A stretch of 64,000 bases of DNA from contig NZ_WMJX01000002.1 in assembly GCF_009711045.1 (NCBI RefSeq), positions 1-64,000 on the forward strand. Reading direction: 5' to 3'. A program made the position numbers and the translations under genes. Under the pieces are notes generated by a model that was not told where the DNA came from, searched no databases, and saw nothing but the letters and a program-made list of their open reading frames with translations. The stretch comes from Myroides albus. Its GTDB lineage: Bacteria > Bacteroidota > Bacteroidia > Flavobacteriales > Flavobacteriaceae. Positions 16,769-25,371 of this stretch are shown one piece after another (positions within the stretch are counted from its first letter, which is position 1; each line of letters begins with the position of its first letter).

Positions 16769-17488
16769 ATGAATAGACTTTTAATTTCCTTATTATTGCT
16801 ATTGACTGCGAACATTGCCAGTGCACAGATACACGAAGTCGGTGTAGGTATTGGAGGAGCCAATTATGTAGGAGATGTAGGTTCTACTCAAATTATAAAT
16901 CCCACAGACTTTTCGTTTCATGCCTATTACAGATGGAATCGCAGCCCAAGACATTCGTATAGAGTAAGTTTTTTACAGACGAAGATCAGCGGTAACGATG
17001 CCAAGTCGGACATGGGAAATAGAAAGCAAAGGGGTTATAGTTTTAAAAATGACATACAGCAACTATCAGTAGGAATCGAATTCAACTTTTTTGAATTTGA
17101 TTTACACGAGGAAAAATTTGCTCTTACCCCTTTTCTTTATTTAGGAGTTTCAGGTATTCGATATGACGACTTGTATTACAAGGCTTTTGAACAACCTATA
17201 GAAGAAGACATTAGATTAGATAAGGTAGATTTAGTAAGAGGCAAGAAGAAAAACTCGTTTGCAATTCCTTTTGGTGGAGGTATTAAAATAAGAGCTACAC
17301 CTCAGCTAAATATTACAGCTGAAGTACTGGCTAATTACACAAATACAGATAATCTGGATGGAAGTCATCCTAAAGGTGATCGTAGAGAGTATTATAGTTT
17401 TGGTAAAAATGGAAACGATTGGTTTTTTTACAGCGGTATATCGATAAGTTATACATTTGGAAAGAACCCATGTTATTGCGCAGATTAA
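16769..17488 (+). CDS. DUF6089-like outer membrane beta-barrel protein
   Basis: 239 residues. Signal peptide of about 19 residues (ending ANIASAQ). GVGIGGANYVGDVG follows at about 25-38, then alternating amphipathic strands with aromatic belts, ending in FSGISISYTFG plus a short Cys-containing tail (CYCAD). The position between nadK and uppS is characteristic of the DUF6089 family in Bacteroidota, whose function is unknown. The stop is 4 bp before the uppS start. Confidence 0.82.
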   Translation: MNRLLISLLLLLTANIASAQIHEVGVGIGGANYVGDVGSTQIINPTDFSFHAYYRWNRSPRHSYRVSFLQTKISGNDAKSDMGNRKQRGYSFKNDIQQLSVGIEFNFFEFDLHEEKFALTPFLYLGVSGIRYDDLYYKAFEQPIEEDIRLDKVDLVRGKKKNSFAIPFGGGIKIRATPQLNITAEVLANYTNTDNLDGSHPKGDRREYYSFGKNGNDWFFYSGISISYTFGKNPCYCAD

Positions 17489-17492
17489 ATAG

Positions 17493-18233
17493 ATGAATTG
17501 GAAAGAACAAATTGACGTAAACAAGCTACCTCAGCATTTAGCAATCATCATGGATGGAAATGGGCGTTGGGCAAAGCAAAAAGGTTTTTTAAGAACAATA
17601 GGGCATGAAAATGGCATAAAGTCTGTGCGAACAACTATTACTGCTTGTGCAGAACTTGGAATAAAAAACCTAACCTTATACGCTTTTTCAACTGAAAATT
17701 GGAATAGACCTAAATTTGAAGTTGATAAATTAATGGAAATATTGGTAAAGTCTCTAAAAAAAGAACTACCTACCTTCATGAGTAATGGTATAGCACTAAA
17801 TGCTATTGGCAACTTGGAATTACTTCCAGATAAAGTACAAAAAAATTTAAAAGAGGTAATCGACCAGACAAGAGAAAATAACAAAATGACCTTGACCTTA
17901 GCCTTGAGTTACGGTTCAAGAGCAGAATTAGTTGAGGCTATTAAAAAAATTTCTTTTAAAGTTAAAAATAACTTAATTTCGGAGGCTGATATAGATGAAA
18001 CAATTATAAATGAGCATCTTTACACGAACGATTTACCTGATGTAGACCTTCTAATTAGGACGAGTGGCGAGCAGAGAATCAGTAATTTTTTACTTTGGCA
18101 AATAGCTTATGCTGAATTGTATTTTACTGATGTACTATGGCCTGACTTCTCTGAAGAAGAATTATCAAAAGCCCTTCTGACTTTTCAAAAAAGAGAAAGA
18201 AGATTTGGAAAAACTAGTGAACAAATTAAATAA
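17493..18233 (+). CDS. uppS: Isoprenyl transferase (undecaprenyl diphosphate synthase)
   Basis: 246 residues. MDGNGRWAKQ at 20-29 with catalytic Asp21, FSTENWNRP at about 65-73, and RTSGEQRISNFLLWQ near 188-202 followed by the YAELYFTD signature. It adds isopentenyl units to farnesyl diphosphate in cis to make the C55 carrier lipid used for peptidoglycan and surface polysaccharide. Cytoplasmic face of the membrane. 12 bp before bamA. Confidence 0.97.
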   Translation: MNWKEQIDVNKLPQHLAIIMDGNGRWAKQKGFLRTIGHENGIKSVRTTITACAELGIKNLTLYAFSTENWNRPKFEVDKLMEILVKSLKKELPTFMSNGIALNAIGNLELLPDKVQKNLKEVIDQTRENNKMTLTLALSYGSRAELVEAIKKISFKVKNNLISEADIDETIINEHLYTNDLPDVDLLIRTSGEQRISNFLLWQIAYAELYFTDVLWPDFSEEELSKALLTFQKRERRFGKTSEQIK

Positions 18234-18245
18234 AAAACGAATATA

Positions 18246-20912
18246 ATGTTTCAAAAAGGAACCTCTCTTTTTGCACTGTTTATTGCTGGACTTCTATATG
18301 CAAACGCACAAGCACAAGACGGTATAAACATTCCTACTTACGACGCTCCCAAAAATTACACTTTAGGAGATATAAAAGTTACTGGAAAATACAATTATAA
18401 CCCACAAACAGTTATAACTTTTACTGGACTGAGTAAAGGACAAAAAATAACAGTACCTGGAGAAGAAATATCTGACGCTTTAAAAAAGCTATGGAACTTA
18501 GGTTTCTTTACAGATATCAACATTTATGAAACATCTGTCGTAAATGATACTATTAATTTGGAATTAAGTTTAAACGAGTTACCTCGTTTGAATAGCGTAA
18601 AGATTAAAGGCTATAAAAAGTCGAAATCTGAAGCCCTTATTAAAGAAGCCAAACTAACGAAAGGTAAAATTGTTAATGAAAACTTTTTGTCTACAACAAA
18701 ATACTTCTTATTGAATAAATACAAGAAGGATGGTTTTTACAACACGAAAGTTACCCTTAATACAATACCAACAGACTCTACTAATAGAAGAGTTGATCTT
18801 GTTATTGGTGTAGATAAAGGAAAGAAAGTTCGTATCTCAGCTATCAACTTTGAAGGGAATGAGAAATTAACAGACAAAAAGCTTAAAAAAGCAATGAAGG
18901 ACACAAAACAACGTAGTCCTTTTAACCCATTGCGAATATTTAAGCCTTCAAAATTCATCGCTGCTAAATATGAAGATGACTTAGGTAAATTAGTAGATAA
19001 ATATAAAGAAAGTGGTTACCGTGATGCACGTGTGATTATGGATTCTACAAACTATGACCCTAAGACGAATAGAATTGCTATTGACATTAAAGTTGAAGAA
19101 GGGAACAAATATTACTTCGGTGATATTCGATTCCTTGGTAATACTGTTTATAAAAGTTCTGACTTAAGAAATTTATTAGGTATCGATAAAGGAGATGTGT
19201 ACAACGGTGTCTTATTAGATAAGCGTGTTGCTGATAAAACAAATCCTGATGCGAATGACTTAACTAACTTATATCAAAATACCGGTTATTTATTCTCTCA
19301 AATTACTCCAGTAGAAGTAAAAACAGCGAATGATACTATTGATTTTGAATTGAGAATTATGGAAGGTCCGATTGCTAAGTTCAACAACATAACAATGTCA
19401 GGAAACCACAATACTCATGATCACGTAATCCAACGTGATTTGCGTACTCGCCCAGGAGAAACTTGGAGCAAAGCTTTAGTGATGGAAACGATCCGTAAGC
19501 TGGCTTCATTACAAATATTTGACCCGCAAGCAATCGTACCAGATATTCAAAATGCAGATCCTAATGCAGGAACAGTTGATGTAAACTGGGTTGTTGCAGA
19601 AAAAGGATCAAGTCAAGTTGAGCTTCAAGGAGGATATGGTGGTGGAGGTTTCATCGGAACCTTAGGTCTTTCGTTTAATAACTTCTCATTGAGAAATATC
19701 TTTAAGAAAGAAGCATATAAACCATTCCCAATGGGAGATGGTCAGTCACTTGCCTTGCGTTTACAAGGAAGTAGCTACTATCAAACCTATAGTTTGAGCT
19801 TTACAGAGCCTTGGTTTGGAGGAAGAAAACCAGTGAGTTTCTTCGGTACTGTAGCTTATAGTACACAAAACCTATATGACTACTACAACCGTCGTACAGA
19901 CCGCAGTAGAGGATTCAATATTACAACATTGTCATTTGGGGTTGCAAAACAGCTAAATGTACCTGATGATTATTTTGTATTATCTCATACTTTGAGTTTC
20001 CAATACTATGATATGAATAACTATAACACTGGGTTATTTACATTTGGTGATGGTTCTTCGCGAAACTTGTCTTACCAAATTGAATTAAGACGTGATAACC
20101 GTGGTATGGACCCTATTTTCCCAACTTTTGGTTCTTTATTCAGCATTAGTGGTAAATTTACTCCACCTTATTCGCTATTCAATAAAGTAGACTATACGAA
20201 GTTGAAAGATCAACAAGACTACAAACTTAAAACAAAAGCTGGAGCAATCGACCCTTCAACAGGTATGCCTATGCCAGAAGGAACTTATATCAACAGTAGT
20301 GGTCAACCAGTGTACGACTGGAGAGATGCTGCTGCAGATCAAAGTAAAGTTGACCAAAAACGCTTTAACTGGTTAGAGTATTATAAAATCAAATTCAAAG
20401 GAGATTGGTACACAACTGTCTACGACAAGTTAGTATTGAGAACTGTAGGAGAATTTGGTTATATGGGAGCTTATAACGACAATAGAGGAATTGTTCCATT
20501 TGAGCGTTTCTACGTTGGAGGTGATGGATTGGCAAACTTCTCTTTAGATGGTAGAGAGGTAATTCAATTAAGAGGTTACCAAAATCAAACACTTACGCCA
20601 TTAAATGAAAGAGGAGAACAAATTGGAGGTACTATTTACAACAAATTCACGTTAGAATTAAGATACCCAATTACATTAAAACCGAGTGCATCGGTATATG
20701 TATTGTCATTTGCTGAAGCAGGTAACTCTTATGATACATTCAAAAATTATAAGCCATTTGAGTTAAAACGTTCAGCTGGATTAGGTGTTCGCGTTTTCAT
20801 GCCGATGTTTGGTCTATTGGGAATCGACTTCGGATATGGATTTGATCCAGTACCTGGACAAACACAAAAAAGTGGATGGCAAACACACTTTATCCTTGGA
20901 CAATCATTTTAA
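18246..20912 (+). CDS. bamA: Outer membrane assembly factor BamA (Omp85)
   Basis: 888 residues. Signal peptide of about 23 residues (ending ANAQAQ). POTRA domains span about 35-460, with repeats such as IKVTGKYNYNPQTV and ISAINFEGNEKLTDKKL. A 16-strand barrel follows to the end, including the VRGY-like motif IQLRGYQNQTL near 775-785 and a C-terminal Phe (FILGQSF). BamA inserts barrel proteins into the outer membrane. The flavobacterial order uppS-bamA-ompH-ompH is kept. Confidence 0.97.
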   Translation: MFQKGTSLFALFIAGLLYANAQAQDGINIPTYDAPKNYTLGDIKVTGKYNYNPQTVITFTGLSKGQKITVPGEEISDALKKLWNLGFFTDINIYETSVVNDTINLELSLNELPRLNSVKIKGYKKSKSEALIKEAKLTKGKIVNENFLSTTKYFLLNKYKKDGFYNTKVTLNTIPTDSTNRRVDLVIGVDKGKKVRISAINFEGNEKLTDKKLKKAMKDTKQRSPFNPLRIFKPSKFIAAKYEDDLGKLVDKYKESGYRDARVIMDSTNYDPKTNRIAIDIKVEEGNKYYFGDIRFLGNTVYKSSDLRNLLGIDKGDVYNGVLLDKRVADKTNPDANDLTNLYQNTGYLFSQITPVEVKTANDTIDFELRIMEGPIAKFNNITMSGNHNTHDHVIQRDLRTRPGETWSKALVMETIRKLASLQIFDPQAIVPDIQNADPNAGTVDVNWVVAEKGSSQVELQGGYGGGGFIGTLGLSFNNFSLRNIFKKEAYKPFPMGDGQSLALRLQGSSYYQTYSLSFTEPWFGGRKPVSFFGTVAYSTQNLYDYYNRRTDRSRGFNITTLSFGVAKQLNVPDDYFVLSHTLSFQYYDMNNYNTGLFTFGDGSSRNLSYQIELRRDNRGMDPIFPTFGSLFSISGKFTPPYSLFNKVDYTKLKDQQDYKLKTKAGAIDPSTGMPMPEGTYINSSGQPVYDWRDAAADQSKVDQKRFNWLEYYKIKFKGDWYTTVYDKLVLRTVGEFGYMGAYNDNRGIVPFERFYVGGDGLANFSLDGREVIQLRGYQNQTLTPLNERGEQIGGTIYNKFTLELRYPITLKPSASVYVLSFAEAGNSYDTFKNYKPFELKRSAGLGVRVFMPMFGLLGIDFGYGFDPVPGQTQKSGWQTHFILGQSF

Positions 20913-20939
20913 TGTAGTTCAAAATAAAATTGAATTGAC

Positions 20940-22187
20940 ATGAGACTTGTATTAGCTTCTATAATTTGTATATTTACATCTATATCTATTTTTGCTCAGG
21001 GAGGAAGTGCCCGTATAGCTTACATAGATATGGAGTATATCTTGGGACAAACACCAGAATATATAGATGCTACTTCTGCCTTGGATGAAAGAGCAGCACA
21101 GTGGAAAAGTGAAGCCGATAAAAAACAGGCAGAAATACAAACGCTAAAAGATAATCTTGCGACAGAACGCATACTTTTAACAAGGGAATTAATTGAAGAA
21201 AAAGAGGAGGAAATCTCAATTCTTGAACAAGAATTATACGAGTACCAACAAAAGAGATTTGGAACTAAAGGAGATTTGATAACACAGAAAGTAATGTTAT
21301 CTAAACCAATTCAAGATCAAGTTTTTGCCATAGTTGAAGATATTACTGAAGCGAGAAAATTTGACTACGTTCTTGACAAAAATACGGAATCGACAATGGT
21401 ACTTGCTACCAAAAGACACGACATTAGTGATTTAGTCCTAAAGCGAATGGCTACTGCAAGGCGCAAACAAAATATGACTAAAAAACAAGTCAAAGAAGTC
21501 GAAAAAGAAGAAAAGCTCGAAGACGAAATGGCTTTGCGTCAAACAAGACGCGAAGAACAACAACGAAGAAAAGCGGAGGCAGACAGACTACTTAGACAAG
21601 AGGAGAAAAAGAAAAAACAGGAAGAACAAAACGATCCTAACTTCTTAAGAAAAGAAGCTATTCGTCGCCAACAAGAAGAAAGAGAGAAAGAAAGACAAGC
21701 TAAACTTGAACAAAAACAACAAGAAAAGCTTGAACGCATTGAAGCACAAAAAGCAATCATCGCACAAAAGCAACTCGAAATGGAGAAACAACGCGAAGAA
21801 GCTCAAATTGCTAAAGAAAAAGCTCTCGAAGAACGCAAAAAACAAATTGAAGAACAAAAAGCTGAACTTCAACGTCAAAAAGAAGAACGAGATGAGCTAA
21901 TCAAAATGGAACAACAAAGTCGAAGAGAAGCTGCACAAGAAAACAGCAAATCGAAAGAAACTGTTGATATTCAAAAACTCCGAGAGGAAAGACGATTAGA
22001 ACAAGAGCGAAAAATAGAAGAAGCAAGACAGAAAAAAGAAGAACAGAGAAAAAAACGCCAAGCTGAAATAGAAGAAATTAAAAAACAGCAGGAAGAAAAT
22101 AGACAACGAAGAATAAAAGAACAAGAAGAAAAAAGGCTTCAAATTCAACAAGAAATTGAAAATAAAAAACAAGAAGCCAAAAAATAA
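20940..22187 (+). CDS. OmpH/Skp-family chaperone with long charged coiled-coil tail
   Basis: 415 residues. Signal peptide of about 19 residues. The Skp-like core at about 23-170 starts with RIAYIDMEYILGQTPEY and ends near the FDYVLDKNTES motif. From about 175 to the end the protein is almost entirely Glu, Lys, Arg and Gln, a very long predicted coiled coil. Normal OmpH proteins are about 170 residues, so the tail more than doubles it. It lies 27 bp after bamA and 41 bp before a normal-length paralogue. It is expected to chaperone outer membrane proteins in the periplasm; the tail's role is unknown. Confidence 0.9.
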   Translation: MRLVLASIICIFTSISIFAQGGSARIAYIDMEYILGQTPEYIDATSALDERAAQWKSEADKKQAEIQTLKDNLATERILLTRELIEEKEEEISILEQELYEYQQKRFGTKGDLITQKVMLSKPIQDQVFAIVEDITEARKFDYVLDKNTESTMVLATKRHDISDLVLKRMATARRKQNMTKKQVKEVEKEEKLEDEMALRQTRREEQQRRKAEADRLLRQEEKKKKQEEQNDPNFLRKEAIRRQQEEREKERQAKLEQKQQEKLERIEAQKAIIAQKQLEMEKQREEAQIAKEKALEERKKQIEEQKAELQRQKEERDELIKMEQQSRREAAQENSKSKETVDIQKLREERRLEQERKIEEARQKKEEQRKKRQAEIEEIKKQQEENRQRRIKEQEEKRLQIQQEIENKKQEAKK

Positions 22188-22228
22188 GAACATTAATTAT
22201 AGAAAATAAATCAAAAAAATCGAGTAAC

Positions 22229-22744
22229 ATGAGAAAAATGAAATCTTTATTAATTGCAGCAGCAATGTTTTTTGGAGTAAGTTCAACTGCTGTAATGGCT
22301 CAATCTAAAGTAGCTCATATCGACGTTCAAGCTTTAATGAGTGAATTACCAGCAATGAAAAGTGCAGATGCTGAATTGAAAAAAATGGGAGAAGGATTTG
22401 AAGCTAATTTCAAATCATTGATTACTGAATACCAAACTAAAGTTCAAAAATATCAAGCTGAAGCTGCAACTGCAGGAGAAATTGAAAATGAAAAAAGAGC
22501 TAAAGAAGTTGGTGAGATGGAGCAAAAAATCCAAGAATTTCAAAATTCTGCTTCTCAACAATTAGAGCAAAAGAGAATGCAACTATTACAACCTATCATG
22601 GAGAAAGCACAAGCTGCAATCAAAAAAGTAGCTAAAGCTAAAGGATTTGACTACGTAATGGACGCAACTGTTGGTGGAGGATTATTAGTAGCTGATGGAC
22701 CAAGTTTATTAGATGACGTTAAAAAAGAATTAGGAGTTAAATAA
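22229..22744 (+). CDS. OmpH/Skp-family periplasmic chaperone
   Basis: 171 residues, normal family length. Signal peptide of about 24 residues (ending AVMAQ). The core starts SKVAHIDVQALMSELPAM. A helical hairpin arm spans about 45-125, and the protein returns to the body at KGFDYVMDATVGGG near 143-156. Skp-like trimers hold unfolded outer membrane proteins on the way to BamA. It is the last gene of the run before a strong terminator. Confidence 0.95.
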   Translation: MRKMKSLLIAAAMFFGVSSTAVMAQSKVAHIDVQALMSELPAMKSADAELKKMGEGFEANFKSLITEYQTKVQKYQAEAATAGEIENEKRAKEVGEMEQKIQEFQNSASQQLEQKRMQLLQPIMEKAQAAIKKVAKAKGFDYVMDATVGGGLLVADGPSLLDDVKKELGVK

Positions 22745-22768
22745 TTTATTCCTTTCAAAACTTATATT

Positions 22769-22799
22769 AAACCACTCTTTTTTTAGAGTGGTTTTTTTA
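22769..22799 (+). terminator. Terminator after the second ompH gene
   Basis: AACCACTCT and AGAGTGGTT form a 9-bp stem with a T loop, followed by TTTTT. It lies 25 bp after the stop and ends 10 bp before the murI start. Confidence 0.9.
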
Positions 22800-22808
22800 T
22801 TTTTGTAT

Positions 22809-23588
22809 ATGCAAAAGAATAACCCAATAGGCTTATTTGATTCCGGAATTGGCGGAACAACAATTTGGCGTGAAGTAAAACAACTTATGCCATATGAAGA
22901 TACTATATTCATAGGTGATCAACTCAATGCTCCTTATGGAATAAAGAGCAAAGATGAAATAGTTCAACTTTCCTTAAAAAATGTCGAATACTTGATCAAT
23001 CAAAATTGCAAGTTGATCATTGTGGCTTGTAATACTGCAACCACTAATGCAGTTGCAGAAATTAGATCAATGTTTACTATTCCAATTATAGGCATTGAAC
23101 CAGCTATAAAGCCGGCCACTTCTTTAACAAAAACATCTACAATAGGTATTTTAGCAACGAAAGGGACGATTACAAGCGATTTCTTTGCTTCTAAAATAAA
23201 ACTATACCCTAATATAAAAATAATAGAGCAAATAGGCTATAATCTCGTTAACCTAATTGAGTCGGGGAAAACGAATACGGAGGAAATGAGAATGTTATTA
23301 AAAGAGTACTTATATCCAATGGTGGAGCAAGGAATGGATACCTTGGTTTTGGGATGTACACATTATCCTTATTTAAAACCTCTTATTCAAGATATAATAG
23401 GGGAAGATATATTGATCATAGATTCTGGTAAAGCAGTTGCTAAACACACGCAGAAGGTGCTTGAACAGCATAATCTATTAACTGACAAAACAACAGATGG
23501 ATATAGTAAGTTCTATACTAATATCGAGCCAACTATATTACAGTCTTTCTTAGCGGATCCGCACATAGCCGAATACAAAGATTTCTAA
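22809..23588 (+). CDS. murI: Glutamate racemase
   Basis: 259 residues from ATG 22809. A GTG at 22788 would lie inside the upstream terminator and add residues foreign to the family, which normally begins near PIGLFDSGIGG. Catalytic cysteines are Cys74 in VACNTATTNA and the one in LGCTHYPYL near 184; the nucleotide-like GDQLNAPYG is at about 36-44. It makes D-glutamate for peptidoglycan. Cytoplasmic. Confidence 0.96.
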   Translation: MQKNNPIGLFDSGIGGTTIWREVKQLMPYEDTIFIGDQLNAPYGIKSKDEIVQLSLKNVEYLINQNCKLIIVACNTATTNAVAEIRSMFTIPIIGIEPAIKPATSLTKTSTIGILATKGTITSDFFASKIKLYPNIKIIEQIGYNLVNLIESGKTNTEEMRMLLKEYLYPMVEQGMDTLVLGCTHYPYLKPLIQDIIGEDILIIDSGKAVAKHTQKVLEQHNLLTDKTTDGYSKFYTNIEPTILQSFLADPHIAEYKDF

Positions 23589-23623
23589 AAGCTAAGAACA
23601 ATAGTCAAGTAGTTTACTTAGCT

Positions 23624-23792
23624 CAACCCAAAATACGCGATAGACAATAAACGAAAGATAATTATACAAAGTAGGTCTGAACAAGTGATACAAGCATACA
23701 ATAGTATGATATTAGAGCTACTAAAAGAGCTATAATGTAGAGTTACTTTACAATATTTGGGCTAACGCGGATTTTGGACTCAACTATACATA
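23624..23792. repeat. Intergenic element, copy A
   Basis: This non-coding stretch can be aligned by eye over its whole length with 29060-29224. Shared blocks include ATAGACA, ATAAACGAAA, AATTATAC, ATAGTATG, TTAGA and a closing TATACAT. Both copies fill the junction between two converging genes and have the same orientation. Copy A ends one base from the stop of the gene at 23794. Confidence 0.6.
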
Positions 23793-23793
23793 C

Positions 23794-24312
23794 CTATTCT
23801 TCTTCCTTATACCAACTTGAATACATAACATAGTTATTAGCAATGCGCTCTACTTCACCAGCGAAATCTGACGCACTAATATCTTTTACTTTCTTTGCTG
23901 GTACACCAGCGTATATTGCACCAGATTCCACAACCGTATTCTGAGTTACAACAGCTCCTGCAGCAATAATCGTATTGCTATGGACTACGCAATTATCCAT
24001 TACTATTGCGCCCATACCTACCAATACGTTATCGTGTATAACACAACCGTGCACCATGGCATTGTGTCCTACAGAGACATTGTTGCCAATAACCGTTGGG
24101 TGCTTTTGAAAAGTACAGTGAACAATCGCGCCATCTTGTATGTTGACCTTGTTCCCTATCGTAATAGAGTTAACATCTCCGCGAATCACCGCATTAAACC
24201 AAACACTACACTGAGTGCCAAAGGTAACATCTCCCACAATAGTAGCATTCTCAGCAACAAAACAATCCTCTGGAATGCGAGGAGCTTTTCCGCGTACAGC
24301 TTTTATAATCAT
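23794..24312 (-). CDS. Gamma-carbonic-anhydrase-like hexapeptide protein
   Basis: 172 residues. A left-handed beta helix made of hexapeptide repeats (for example VSVGHNAMVHGCVIHDNVLVGMGAIV) with His residues at DGAIVHCTF, VGHN and MVHGC in the places that hold zinc in the gamma-CA/YrdA/PaaY family. The conserved IRGDVNSITIG lies at about 43-53. It is a cytoplasmic trimer; whether it hydrates CO2 or acts on another substrate cannot be told from sequence. Monocistronic or following the T9SS pair, from which a terminator separates it. Confidence 0.9.
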   Translation of the reverse strand: MIIKAVRGKAPRIPEDCFVAENATIVGDVTFGTQCSVWFNAVIRGDVNSITIGNKVNIQDGAIVHCTFQKHPTVIGNNVSVGHNAMVHGCVIHDNVLVGMGAIVMDNCVVHSNTIIAAGAVVTQNTVVESGAIYAGVPAKKVKDISASDFAGEVERIANNYVMYSSWYKEEE

Positions 24313-24325
24313 AATTATACCAAAT

Positions 24326-24355
24326 AAAAAATCCCGATAAATATCGGGATTTTTT
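24326..24355 (-). terminator. Terminator between the PorP/SprF-like gene and the carbonic-anhydrase-like gene
   Basis: AAAAAATCCCGAT and ATCGGGATTTTTT form a strong stem with A and T runs on both sides. It begins 2 bp after the stop of the PorP/SprF-like gene. Confidence 0.92.
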
Positions 24356-24357
24356 AT

Positions 24358-25365
24358 TTAATCTTTCACTGTAGGACAGTTACAATCTAAACTAACTCTT
24401 TTTGGAAATAAGTTAATCCCAATTGTAAACTGGTGAAACCCACTATTTGTAAACTTAACATCGCCTGTTGGTTGTGAGTAAGCGTATGAAAAAGATAGAT
24501 TCTTATAATTTCCCCCAATTAATGGAGTAAAATACTGAAGTCTTTGCGTTTTGATTTGTCCCTGTTTTTCATAATCAGCCCCATTAAAATTCGTACGGTA
24601 AGAAACTCCAGCCCAAATACGACCAAACTCAAATTGTCTGTACACTTTCATATTGATGTCCATCGCTATCTCTTCTAACTCCTCCGTATATTGAATCAAG
24701 GTAGAAGGTTCGTATATCCAACCTTCTCCATACTTCGTATTTCCAAAAGCATAGCCTGCTCCTAATAAATACTTGCGCAAATTATTACTCTCTGCATCTG
24801 AATACAGATTTGACTTGCTCGTAATGGCATTTTTCACGGTCAGCATTGAGAAGAAATTCTTATAGTGATAAGCTGCTCCCACATCCATTGTAAAGTAAGA
24901 GTCTTTAATACTTGAGGTTCCATCAATATTAGGATCAAAACCACCAAACTCACTTTCATCTAAAGATGTTCTCGCAAACCCCGCACTTAAACCAAAAGAT
25001 AATTGGTGTAAATCATAACGCGACTCACTAAAAGTAATATGGTAAGCATAAGTCCCCTTGAATCCTGTTTGAGAATGATAACCATTCTTATCATTAAAAA
25101 ATACAGCTCCAATAGCAGATTGATCATTAAGACGAGTACTTGCATTCAATGTCATTAATTTAGGAGCATCGTCTACTCCACTCCATTGTTGTCTTGTAGA
25201 CATTCTCACCTGTAGGCTATTTTTGATTCCTGCCATTGCAGGGTGTAAAAGATAATAGTTATCAGCCAAATATTCTGAATAAACTGACATACCTTCTTGT
25301 GCAGAACCTAATTGAGATACTAATAATATAATAACCAGGTAACTTTTTCTAAATATCTTCTTCAT
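24358..25365 (-). CDS. PorP/SprF-family type IX secretion-associated membrane protein
   Basis: 335 residues. Signal peptide of about 22 residues. YSEYLADNYYLLHPAMAGI at about 29-47 is the family hallmark. The rest is beta-barrel-like with RMSTRQQWSGV near 54-64 and the FTIGINLFPKR region at the end. PorP/SprF proteins accompany large T9SS substrates and are needed for their secretion or anchoring at the outer membrane. Here the partner is the 868-residue protein encoded 6 bp upstream in the same transcript. Confidence 0.93.
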   Translation of the reverse strand: MKKIFRKSYLVIILLVSQLGSAQEGMSVYSEYLADNYYLLHPAMAGIKNSLQVRMSTRQQWSGVDDAPKLMTLNASTRLNDQSAIGAVFFNDKNGYHSQTGFKGTYAYHITFSESRYDLHQLSFGLSAGFARTSLDESEFGGFDPNIDGTSSIKDSYFTMDVGAAYHYKNFFSMLTVKNAITSKSNLYSDAESNNLRKYLLGAGYAFGNTKYGEGWIYEPSTLIQYTEELEEIAMDINMKVYRQFEFGRIWAGVSYRTNFNGADYEKQGQIKTQRLQYFTPLIGGNYKNLSFSYAYSQPTGDVKFTNSGFHQFTIGINLFPKRVSLDCNCPTVKD

Positions 25366-25371
25366 AACAAA

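Noticed and set aside
22798-22805. TATTTTTG as the murI promoter
   Set aside because: The start of transcription would fall at or after the murI ATG (22809), so it does not fit unless a later start codon is used.
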